Assembly: GCA_002413385.1 (NCBI GenBank) | Contig: DHWW01000227.1 | Coordinates: 2,178-7,422, forward strand | Direction of reading: 5' to 3' | Length of the DNA: 5,245 nucleotides | Origin: Granulicella sp. UBA5172 | GTDB lineage: Bacteria; Acidobacteriota; Terriglobia; Terriglobales; Acidobacteriaceae | In this document: positions 1-5,245 of the stretch, in pieces | Numbering within the stretch: the first letter of the stretch is position 1 | Layout of the letters: each line of letters starts with the position of its first letter | Notes under the pieces: model-generated | What the model was told of the DNA's origin: nothing | Databases searched by the model: none | The model's input: the letters and a program-made list of their open reading frames with translations, nothing else | Position numbers and translations under genes: made by a program

Positions 1-1
1 C

Positions 2-238
2 GATGCTGCTCTCGCTGCTGAAGCTCAAGCGGCCCTACAGGCGCTGGTAGCTGCGATCGACGGCCGCGCACGAGAGATTTATGAGGGCGAAGGGCGGAGC
101 TGCGACCTGGCAGATGCGAAGGACCTGGTGCGAGCCCTGGATCGAACGCATGTCCGAGATCGTGGAGGCGGCCACTCGACCTTGACGGACATGCAGCAGA
201 GTCCCCACGCCGTCTTCCAGCTTGGGGACTCTGCATAA
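2..238 (+). CDS. Possible C-terminal end of a convergent unrecognised gene (5' end outside window)
   Basis: The plus-strand frame is open from the left edge and ends with TAA at 236-238, giving 78 residues. I do not recognise the family. It reads DAALAAEAQAALQALVAAI at the left end, an Ala-rich amphipathic helix, then an acidic/basic helical stretch (REIYEGEGRSCDLADAKDLV) and a Gly/His/Gln-rich tail ending QLGDSA. By hand count GC by codon position is about 81/50/62 percent, a periodicity that suggests coding. There is no early ATG or GTG, consistent with a truncated 5' end. The exact antisense frame is also largely open (stop at 37-35), but it yields an Arg/Ser/Cys-rich product and begins inside the aldehyde dehydrogenase, so I prefer the plus reading. 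The gene would converge on the operon, with 25 bp between the two stops. The last codons lie in an inverted repeat. The frame may be chance. Confidence 0.45.
   Translation, partial: DAALAAEAQAALQALVAAIDGRAREIYEGEGRSCDLADAKDLVRALDRTHVRDRGGGHSTLTDMQQSPHAVFQLGDSA
196..234 (-). terminator. Perfect 12-bp inverted repeat downstream of the operon, candidate terminator
   Basis: The arms GCAGAGTCCCCA (196-207) and TGGGGACTCTGC (223-234) are perfectly complementary, enclosing a 15-nt loop (208-222). The hairpin starts 29 nt after the aldehyde dehydrogenase stop, a fitting place for the end of the minus-strand transcript. Neither flank has a T-run (the minus-strand continuation is TGCATGTCC; the plus-strand side is ATAAATCG), so it is not a canonical intrinsic terminator. 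It could act as a U-less or bidirectional terminator between convergent genes, as an mRNA 3'-end stabiliser, or be part of a dispersed palindromic repeat. The stem is unmistakable; the function is inferred. Confidence 0.5.
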
Positions 239-263
239 ATCGCTTGCACAGACGGTCCTGGGT

Positions 264-1859
264 CTAAGCCTTTGCGTCAGTCGCCCAGGCACCATTCCAC
301 AGCCTTAGAATGCCGAGCGGATTCGCGTCCTGCAACGCTGCCGGAAGCGCTGATTGCGGCAGTCCCTGGTAGGCCACCGGTCGCACGAACCGGAAGATGG
401 CCTGACTTCCAACCGAGGTTGAACGTCCATCGGACGTCGCAGGATAGGGGCCGCCATGCACCATTGCATGGCAGACTTCGACACCCGTTGGGAAGCTGTT
501 GAAGATGACCCGGCCTACCTTCGTTTCGAGTATGCTCAACAATTCTGCATTTTGTTCCAGATCTTTCTCCGTGCCAAGGATAGTGGCTGTGAGGTGACCC
601 TGAAGTTCACGCGCCGCGCGGAGCATCTCTGCAGCGCCGCTGCAGTGAACAAAAAGCGTTGTCGGACCAAACACTTCTTCCGCGAGCGAAGGATCGGAGA
701 AGAAGGTTTCTCCCGTAGTCTCAAGCAGGACTGGTTGTACGGAGAAGCCACTCTCGGCAGATGCACCTGCCGCGGTTTGCAGATTCTCGCGGCCTGCCAG
801 GGCCCCCTTGTATGCGGAAGCGATCCCGCCGGTGAGCAGCGGGAATGCGGGCCCGCCTTTTGTAGTGCTTCTGAGTCGTTCGACGAATGCAGTGGAACGC
901 GCTGCCTCTGCGAACACCATGCCGGGCTTCGTGCAGAACTGACCTCCACCCAGGGTGAATGATCCGTGCAGGCCTTCGGCGAGCTGCTCACCACGCTCCT
1001 GCAATGCGCCGGGAAGAATAAAGACTGGATTCGTGCTGCCCATCTCAGCGTAGACCGGGATTGGATTGGGGCGCTTGGCTGAAAGGTCCATCAAGGTGCG
1101 GCCCACACGGAAGGAACCAGTGAAACCGACCGCCCGGATGCCTGGATGCTGCACCAGCGCAGTGCCAACTTCATTACCGCCGCCGAAGAGAAGCGAGAAA
1201 ATGCCAGCGGGAAGGCCGCTCGCCTTGATTGCCGATACGACGATTTGACCTACGATCTCGCTGGTGCCGGGATGTGCGGAATGCGCCTTGACAATGACTG
1301 GATTGCCGCCTGCAAGCGCGGATGCGGTGTCACCACCAGCGACGGAAAATGCAAGCGGAAAGTTGCTTGCGCCAAAGACGGCGACGGGGCCAAGCGGTCG
1401 CAGCATCGAGCGCACATCCGGTTTGGGCGGCGTGCGTGCCGGGTCAGCGGTGTCAATGCGGGCCATCAGCCACGAACCTTCCTCAACAAGGCTCGCAAAC
1501 AGCCGTAACTGGCCGCTGGTGCGCGCAACCTCGCCAGTCAGGCGAGGTCGCGTCAACGCTGTTTCCATCATTGCCCGCTCGACAATCGCGGTTGCGGAGG
1601 CATCGATGCCATCCGCAATACCGCGTAGTAAACGGCCACGTTCTTGTCCGGAGGTCGCGGCAAAGACAGCAAACGCATCCACCGCTGCAACGACTGCACG
1701 GTCCACATCTTCGGCCGTCACGGAATAGAACGTTGTCTCCAACGCATGACCATCTACAGGGTGGTAAGCGTGAAATGTCGAGCCCTTCTCTGCGGCGACG
1801 GTGCCTGCTATGAGCGAACGCCCCAGAAATTCATATTTTGCCGTTGTTTCAGTACTCAT
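264..1859 (-). CDS. Aldehyde dehydrogenase, probable 2,5-dioxopentanoate (alpha-ketoglutarate semialdehyde) dehydrogenase
   Basis: 531 residues, matching the roughly 520-530 of the alpha-ketoglutarate semialdehyde dehydrogenases linked to hydroxyproline and sugar-acid pathways. It oxidises alpha-ketoglutarate semialdehyde to alpha-ketoglutarate. The full ALDH active site is present: Asn166 in GASNFP (oxyanion), Lys191 in VKAHSAHPGTS (cofactor ribose/phosphate), GFTGSFRVG (245-253), general base Glu272 in YAEMGSTNP, nucleophile Cys309 in GGGQFCTKPG, and EEVFGP (394-399). The VKAHSAHPGT stretch and the C-terminal EVCHAMVHGGPYPATSD (461-477) are typical of this subfamily rather than of ordinary NAD-dependent ALDHs; NADP preference is likely but inferred. 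The start ATG (1859-1857) has TAAGGAG 8 nt upstream (1874-1868), whose first three bases are the stop of the preceding gene. It is the last gene of the operon. Context and subfamily give the substrate; a different semialdehyde remains possible. Confidence 0.9.
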   Translation of the reverse strand: MSTETTAKYEFLGRSLIAGTVAAEKGSTFHAYHPVDGHALETTFYSVTAEDVDRAVVAAVDAFAVFAATSGQERGRLLRGIADGIDASATAIVERAMMETALTRPRLTGEVARTSGQLRLFASLVEEGSWLMARIDTADPARTPPKPDVRSMLRPLGPVAVFGASNFPLAFSVAGGDTASALAGGNPVIVKAHSAHPGTSEIVGQIVVSAIKASGLPAGIFSLLFGGGNEVGTALVQHPGIRAVGFTGSFRVGRTLMDLSAKRPNPIPVYAEMGSTNPVFILPGALQERGEQLAEGLHGSFTLGGGQFCTKPGMVFAEAARSTAFVERLRSTTKGGPAFPLLTGGIASAYKGALAGRENLQTAAGASAESGFSVQPVLLETTGETFFSDPSLAEEVFGPTTLFVHCSGAAEMLRAARELQGHLTATILGTEKDLEQNAELLSILETKVGRVIFNSFPTGVEVCHAMVHGGPYPATSDGRSTSVGSQAIFRFVRPVAYQGLPQSALPAALQDANPLGILRLWNGAWATDAKA

Positions 1860-1867
1860 TGCTCGAG

Positions 1868-1874
1868 CTCCTTA
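1868..1874 (-). promoter_or_regulatory. Ribosome binding site of the aldehyde dehydrogenase gene
   Basis: TAAGGAG on the minus strand (1874-1868) is a near-consensus Shine-Dalgarno, 8 nt before the ATG at 1859. Its TAA is the stop codon of the deaminase gene, so termination and re-initiation sites are merged. This fixes the aldehyde dehydrogenase start. Confidence 0.85.
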
Positions 1875-2792
1875 CAGTGTGGGAAAGGCCGTGGACTTGA
1901 TTGTAGGACGATTGGCGAGCGCAATCTTCAGTACCTGCTGCGCCTCCTCAAGCTCGGCACCGTGGATCTCCAGGCGCGGCGCACGGACGGTCGCGGAACC
2001 TGTGCTAGTTTCACCCTGGACCCATTTGATGAGCTGGACGAACTTTGGAACCGTGTCCATGCGTAATAAAGGCAGGAACCAGCGATAAAGCGCGAACGCC
2101 TCCTGATGCCGACCCGCGCGCGCCAGGTTGAAGAGTTCGACCGACTCCGCCGGAAACGCATTGACCAGGCCAGCGACCCATCCCCGGGCACCGGCGTTCA
2201 CACCTTCGACCAACACATCATCGACGCCTACAAAAATCGTCAGGCGTTCCTCAAGAACTTCACGAATCGCCGCGATGCGACGCACGTCAGCACTCGATTC
2301 CTTCACGGCCTGCAGGTTCTCGTGCTCAGCGGCCAACTCCTTGATTTGCCCAGGCAGGAAGTCTGTCTTGTAGGCGACGGGGTTGTTGTACAGCATGCAG
2401 GGCAGCTTCGTCGCAGAAATCACCTCAGCGACGTGATGCTTCATCTCCCGCCAATCAGACGTATAGACATAGGGAGGCAGGACCATCAGGCCATCACAAC
2501 CCGCACCCTCAGCTTCGCGCGCAAGCTTCACCGCATTCGCTGTTGAGAGCGCGGAAATCGAGGCTACGACCGGCGTCTTCTTCTTAGCCGATACGTCCAC
2601 AGCGGTCTTCAAAATTGCGAGCTTTTCTGCGTTCTCCAGCGTCGCACCTTCGCCCAGCGAGCCAAGCATGACCAGGCCGGTGCAACCATTCTCCAGCAAC
2701 CATGTTGCATGGCGTGCAAGAAAAGTGTGATCGACGGCGAGCTTGCTGTCGAAGGGGGTGGTCATCGCGGGCATTACTCCGAACCAGTTCAT
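1872..2792 (-). CDS. lhpC: Dihydrodipicolinate synthase/N-acetylneuraminate lyase family protein, probable 1-pyrroline-4-hydroxy-2-carboxylate deaminase
   Basis: 306 residues, the normal length of a DapA-superfamily (alpha/beta)8 class I lyase. Family marks: VMPAMTTPFD at the N-terminus (6-15), GSLGEG (44-49) at the position of the DapA GTTGE carboxylate-binding loop, LPPYVY (105-110), the active-site Tyr135 in MLYNNP, and the Schiff-base Lys164 in QAVKESSADVRR. Canonical DapA (lysine synthesis) is unlikely, because the gene sits between a D-amino-acid-type dehydrogenase and a semialdehyde dehydrogenase. That context fits deamination/dehydration of delta1-pyrroline-4-hydroxy-2-carboxylate to alpha-ketoglutarate semialdehyde and ammonia. 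The start ATG (2792-2790) overlaps the alpha-subunit TGA as ATGA, and AGGAG lies 5 nt upstream (2802-2798). The main alternative is 5-dehydro-4-deoxyglucarate dehydratase (KdgD), which makes the same semialdehyde from a sugar acid; the dehydrogenase genes argue against it. The family is certain; the gene symbol rests on context. Confidence 0.85.
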   Translation of the reverse strand: MNWFGVMPAMTTPFDSKLAVDHTFLARHATWLLENGCTGLVMLGSLGEGATLENAEKLAILKTAVDVSAKKKTPVVASISALSTANAVKLAREAEGAGCDGLMVLPPYVYTSDWREMKHHVAEVISATKLPCMLYNNPVAYKTDFLPGQIKELAAEHENLQAVKESSADVRRIAAIREVLEERLTIFVGVDDVLVEGVNAGARGWVAGLVNAFPAESVELFNLARAGRHQEAFALYRWFLPLLRMDTVPKFVQLIKWVQGETSTGSATVRAPRLEIHGAELEEAQQVLKIALANRPTIKSTAFPTL

Positions 2793-4132
2793 TGTGTCTC
2801 CTGAAATACAGTTAGTTCTTCTAAAGAATCGCTGTCGTTGTTACCGAATGCACTGATCGGCACTGGAAAAATAGGTGGACGCACAGAGGTGGGGCGCCAG
2901 CCGAACAAGCTTTGCACAGCGGGGCCGCAGATACGTCCCTGGCACGGTCCCATCCCGCACCGAGTCTGCAATTTTGCTGCAGTCCACGAAGCGTGCCCTT
3001 GCAATCGAGAGAAGGTCACATCCTCACATCGGCAGACGATGGTGTCAGGAGCAGAGAGCAACGTGACTTCAGGTCTCAAGCGAAAGGCTGCATTCAATCG
3101 CTGACCAAAGGCAATTTCCTTTGCCCGCTTTCTGCTCAGCGCCGACAGTTGTTGCGTCTGGCCAGCGGCCGTCAGGCCTGCAATCTCGCCTTGCACCAGG
3201 GCAGCGTCGAGACCGGCAATTCCCGTTGGCTCACCCGCACAGAAAATCCCGGCAACCGTTGTCTGCTGCTGCTCGTTCACTTCCACAGCGCCACCGTTCA
3301 GCTTGCAGCCAACCAGCTCGGCGAGCTCCGTATTGGGAACCAGATGGAAGCCACACGCAAGCAGGTCGCAATGCTCGGCCACAGTGTGCTTTCCATTTGT
3401 TAACCGCACTAGAATTCCTGAAGAAGCCTTCTCCACAGCCACCGGCCACCAACCGATACGATACGGAACGTCTGCCAAGGCTCTACGGTAACGAATTCCC
3501 TGCTTCAACTTGGCTGGATGCGACCACATGCTTGCTGCAAATGGCACTAGTCGACGAAGTGCCGCCTGCTCCGCAATGCTCACCACAGTCGCGCCATCGT
3601 GCCGAAGATGTGCCGCGACTGCAAGCAGCAGCGGTCCTGTCCCTGCAACAACGACCCGCTTTCCTGCAACCGGGTAGCCCCCTTTTACAAGAGCCTGAAG
3701 GCCTCCTGCACCGACCACGCCCGGCAACGTCCAGCCGGGAAAAGGAAGGAACCGCTCCCGCGCGCCCGTAGCCAGAATCAGACGATCCCAGGCGAAGCTT
3801 TCCGCTATAGGACCTGCTGGAGTGTCAACAATCGTGCGCAAGATCCCTTGCCGCGGCGCATCGACGACGCGGCGCCCGGGCAAAAGCTTCGCGCCGGACT
3901 TACGAAAAGCCGTTCGCAGAGTCGCTTGCCTCGTGTCCCGTACTTTAGACTCCGACCGATCAGGTGTCGCCGCGATACCCTTACGCCAAATCTGGCCGCC
4001 CTCCGCCGCATTGTCGTCGAGCACCAGCACTCTGCAGCCATGGGTCGCCGCAGCAATCGCAGCGGCCATACCGGCGGGGCCAGCTCCAACGACGAGCACG
4101 TCTGCATGTTGCGCCTTTGCCTTTGAGATCAT
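2789..4132 (-). CDS. NAD(P)/FAD-dependent oxidoreductase with C-terminal BFD-like [2Fe-2S] segment, alpha subunit of amine dehydrogenase
   Basis: 447 residues from the ATG at 4132. The N-terminal Rossmann motif GAGPAG (16-21) sits in DVLVVGAGPAGMAAA, followed by the GGQIWR turn (45-50) seen in HcnB/OoxA/SoxA-type proteins. ATGARERFLPFPGW (121-134) marks the FAD domain, GTGPLLLAVA (164-173) the second dinucleotide-binding fold, and GIFCAGEPTGIAGLDAALVQG (295-315) the C-terminal FAD contact. The tail carries CRCEDV (Cys367, Cys369) and CGMGPCQGRIC (Cys392, Cys397, Cys402), a BFD-like Fe-S site. The frame is open upstream to an ATG at 4216, but that start would overlap the gamma gene by 88 bp; the start at 4132 forms an ATGA coupling and places the Rossmann strand at the normal distance from the N-terminus. 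No strong Shine-Dalgarno is seen, consistent with reinitiation. Its role is probably electron relay for D-hydroxyproline oxidation; proline, opine or sarcosine-like substrates are alternatives. Confidence 0.9.
   Translation of the reverse strand: MISKAKAQHADVLVVGAGPAGMAAAIAAATHGCRVLVLDDNAAEGGQIWRKGIAATPDRSESKVRDTRQATLRTAFRKSGAKLLPGRRVVDAPRQGILRTIVDTPAGPIAESFAWDRLILATGARERFLPFPGWTLPGVVGAGGLQALVKGGYPVAGKRVVVAGTGPLLLAVAAHLRHDGATVVSIAEQAALRRLVPFAASMWSHPAKLKQGIRYRRALADVPYRIGWWPVAVEKASSGILVRLTNGKHTVAEHCDLLACGFHLVPNTELAELVGCKLNGGAVEVNEQQQTTVAGIFCAGEPTGIAGLDAALVQGEIAGLTAAGQTQQLSALSRKRAKEIAFGQRLNAAFRLRPEVTLLSAPDTIVCRCEDVTFSRLQGHASWTAAKLQTRCGMGPCQGRICGPAVQSLFGWRPTSVRPPIFPVPISAFGNNDSDSLEELTVFQETQ
2798..2802 (-). 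promoter_or_regulatory. Ribosome binding site of the DapA-like deaminase gene
   Basis: AGGAG on the minus strand (2802-2798) lies within the last codons of the alpha-subunit gene, 5 nt before the ATG at 2792. Together with the ATGA overlap it supports this start and translational coupling. Confidence 0.75.
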
Positions 4133-4392
4133 GACTGTGTGTCCACACGCATGCCATCGCGACACACGACTTGACATGTTCGCTGTTGTGAGACGCCGTC
4201 TATCACCGCACGGCATTCAAAACATATGCCCATCCCGCAGAGCGCGGTCCGCGGCTCTCCTGAAACTGATTTCCTGCAGGGCTCTCCAGCCGCCAGCATG
4301 GCTGCGCTTACGACCGAACCCTCGCGCACACTCCACGCCTTGCCATTGATCCAGATCATCACTGCCTTCGTCGCGATTGCACCCTCAGGCAT
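4129..4392 (-). CDS. (2Fe-2S)-binding protein, gamma subunit of the heteromeric amine dehydrogenase
   Basis: Small electron-transfer subunit of 87 residues, the usual size for HcnA/SoxA-like [2Fe-2S] subunits. It has an N-terminal beta-hairpin (VMIWINGKAWSV, 11-22) and a plant-ferredoxin-type cluster motif: Cys52-x4-Cys57-x2-Cys60 in LCGMGICFEC, with the fourth ligand Cys73 in QQRTC. Cys39 and Cys77 are extra. The upstream RKSVSGEPRTALCG stretch fits the R-x-S-x-x-G-x-x-R-x-x-x-C-G signature of this subfamily. The start at 4392 is chosen because GGAG lies 7 nt upstream (4403-4400) and because it gives an 8-bp overlap with the beta subunit; Met12 (4359) is a possible later start with no better support. 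Its TGA (4131-4129) overlaps the alpha-subunit ATG as ATGA. There is no signal peptide or membrane segment, so it is cytoplasmic, presumably bridging the two FAD subunits. Confidence 0.9.
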   Translation of the reverse strand: MPEGAIATKAVMIWINGKAWSVREGSVVSAAMLAAGEPCRKSVSGEPRTALCGMGICFECRAVIDGVSQQRTCQVVCRDGMRVDTQS

Positions 4393-5245
4393 GGGCCATC
4401 TCCGGAGAAGTCATGCGCACGGGCAAGTAGAGCGATGCGTCGATCTCGGATCTCCGCCCCAGCAGATGATCGACAACCAGGCGTGCCGCGCCAGGTGCGT
4501 TGGTGATACCGAGACCCTCGAAGCCAACTGCCAGAAATACAGAAGAATCTTCGGTCGGACCAATAAGCGGCAGCTTGTCGGGTGTTGCTGCACGAAATCC
4601 CGTCCACGCTCGAATACCAGAAATATGTGCAAGCCCAGGCATATATTCACACGCCCGATCCAACATCTTCCTGAGAATATTGTCGTCGATCGCAGGATCT
4701 TCATTGCCAAACTGACGCGACGAGCCAATCAGCAGCTGCCCAGTCTGTCGCGGTTGAATATTGAAAGCCACGGAGTCTTCCGTTGTCTTGTGAGCGCTCT
4801 TCAAATAGCCAAGCTCGACAAGTTGATGATGGAGGAAGCCCGGGTAGCGATCGGTGACGAGCAGGTGGCCCTTGCGGCGCTGCATCTTCAGCCAGGGCAG
4901 CAACCGCTGATCGGCTCCAGTCGCCACCACGATGTGCGGAGCAGCATATTTGGCCCCATTGCTGAGAGAGACCATGCCGTTACCAACGCTGATCGCTGCG
5001 TGTCCCTGAAGCAATACCGCACCCCCTCGAATCGCCTCTTGAAGAAAGAAGGAAGCGGCGGTGGGTGGATAAATGACGGCGTCCTCCGGGACCAGAAGAC
5101 CACCCGCACAACCAGGGCGCAGGTTAGGTTCTGCGAGTGCAAGCTCGCCCGCGTCGAGGATGACAGAATTCACGCCAGCTGCCGCATAGGTCTCGTACTT
5201 GGCTTGAACCTCATCCATCTCTTCCGCGTCCGCAGCAACCCACAC
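4385..5245 (-). CDS. FAD-dependent D-amino-acid/amine dehydrogenase, beta subunit (DadA/glycine oxidase family), N-terminus outside window
   Basis: Probable catalytic FAD subunit of a heterotrimeric dehydrogenase, most likely acting on cis-4-hydroxy-D-proline. The frame is open to the right edge; 286 residues are visible, while such subunits usually have about 370-390, so roughly the first 90-100 residues with the N-terminal GxGxxG FAD motif are missing. The codon at 5245-5243 is GTG and is most likely an internal Val, not the start. Visible DAAO-family signs, in visible-residue numbering: VVATGAD (106-112) of the FAD fold, GHLLVT (126-131), the TGQLLIGSSRQFG strand-turn (168-180), the RAWTGFRAATPDKLPLIGP segment (212-230), and the C-terminal FAD-closing motif GFEGLGITNAPGAARLV (241-257). 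The TGA at 4387-4385 overlaps the next gene by 8 bp. A [2Fe-2S] gene and an FAD/BFD gene follow, as in HcnABC, opine oxidase and D-hydroxyproline dehydrogenase clusters. The family is clear; the substrate is inferred from the downstream genes. Confidence 0.9.
   Translation of the reverse strand: MWVAADAEEMDEVQAKYETYAAAGVNSVILDAGELALAEPNLRPGCAGGLLVPEDAVIYPPTAASFFLQEAIRGGAVLLQGHAAISVGNGMVSLSNGAKYAAPHIVVATGADQRLLPWLKMQRRKGHLLVTDRYPGFLHHQLVELGYLKSAHKTTEDSVAFNIQPRQTGQLLIGSSRQFGNEDPAIDDNILRKMLDRACEYMPGLAHISGIRAWTGFRAATPDKLPLIGPTEDSSVFLAVGFEGLGITNAPGAARLVVDHLLGRRSEIDASLYLPVRMTSPEMAHA
4400..4403 (-). promoter_or_regulatory. Ribosome binding site of the [2Fe-2S] subunit gene
   Basis: GGAG on the minus strand (4403-4400) sits in the last codons of the beta-subunit gene, 7 nt before the ATG at 4392. 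It decides for that start over the in-frame Met codon at 4359. Confidence 0.65.

Noticed and set aside
35..295. An 86-codon minus-strand frame beginning inside the end of the aldehyde dehydrogenase gene.
   Set aside because: It is the exact antisense register of the plus-strand frame 2-238, starts inside another gene and gives an Arg/Ser/Cys-rich product; less protein-like than the plus reading.
453..472. A perfect 8-bp stem with 4-nt loop (GCCATGCA ccat TGCATGGC) inside the aldehyde dehydrogenase gene.
   Set aside because: It encodes the conserved VCHAMVHGG region of this ALDH subfamily, so the symmetry is explained by the amino-acid sequence; no regulatory context is seen.
456..962. A 168-codon open frame on the plus strand opposite the aldehyde dehydrogenase gene.
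   Set aside because: It is antisense to a complete ALDH with intact catalytic residues; the product is rich in Cys, Arg and Ser with no recognisable fold, a usual shadow of GC-rich coding.
1872..2792. 4-hydroxy-tetrahydrodipicolinate synthase (dapA, lysine biosynthesis) for the lyase gene.
   Set aside because: The catalytic Tyr and Lys are family-wide; the position in an amine-oxidising operon next to a semialdehyde dehydrogenase does not fit lysine synthesis.
3121..3771. A 216-codon open frame on the plus strand opposite the alpha-subunit gene.
   Set aside because: The product is Arg/Pro/Ser/Gln-rich with no domain, and the opposite strand carries a full set of FAD and Fe-S motifs in a coupled operon.
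3599..4349. Two overlapping 175-codon plus-strand frames (3599-4126 and 3822-4349) across the gamma/alpha junction.
   Set aside because: Both are Arg/Ser/Pro-rich antisense shadows of the gamma and alpha genes, without ribosome binding sites or known motifs.
264..5245. Hydrogen cyanide synthase (HcnABC) as an identity for the three dehydrogenase subunits.
   Set aside because: The subunit families are related, but gene order differs (beta-gamma-alpha) and the downstream lyase and semialdehyde dehydrogenase point to an amino-acid catabolic route.

Overview
The window holds five tightly packed minus-strand genes, read from right to left. The set matches a catabolic operon for hydroxyproline (the trans-4-hydroxy-L-proline / cis-4-hydroxy-D-proline route). 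The composition is fairly GC-rich, the Shine-Dalgarno sites are clear and the genes overlap, so the source is a bacterium. Protein style loosely recalls soil Acidobacteriota (Terriglobia), but this is a weak impression and other GC-rich soil bacteria remain possible.

Layout in transcription order. (1) 5245-4385: the C-terminal three quarters of a DadA/glycine-oxidase-type FAD amine dehydrogenase (beta subunit), cut by the right edge. (2) 4392-4129: a small [2Fe-2S] ferredoxin-like gamma subunit. (3) 4132-2789: an FAD/NAD(P)-fold oxidoreductase with a C-terminal cysteine-rich BFD-like iron-sulfur segment (alpha subunit). (4) 2792-1872: a DapA-superfamily lyase, probably delta1-pyrroline-4-hydroxy-2-carboxylate deaminase. 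(5) 1859-264: an aldehyde dehydrogenase, probably 2,5-dioxopentanoate (alpha-ketoglutarate semialdehyde) dehydrogenase. The junctions are an 8-bp overlap, two 4-bp ATGA overlaps and a 12-bp gap, so this is almost certainly one translationally coupled transcript. Its promoter lies beyond the right edge.

How the genes work together (inference from families and order): the three-subunit flavoenzyme oxidises cis-4-hydroxy-D-proline to delta1-pyrroline-4-hydroxy-2-carboxylate and passes electrons through its FAD and Fe-S centres to a respiratory acceptor. The DapA-like enzyme deaminates and dehydrates this product to alpha-ketoglutarate semialdehyde. The aldehyde dehydrogenase then yields alpha-ketoglutarate for the TCA cycle. 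The epimerase that would make the D-substrate, a transporter and a regulator are not in the window.

Left end (1-263): beyond the aldehyde dehydrogenase stop there is a perfect 12-bp inverted repeat (196-207 / 223-234), a plausible transcription end without a U-tract. There is also an open plus-strand reading frame (2-238) that looks like the C-terminal end of a convergent, unrecognised gene. I see no RNA genes, CRISPR, mobile elements or defence genes. The window is a coherent metabolic operon rather than an obviously novel system.
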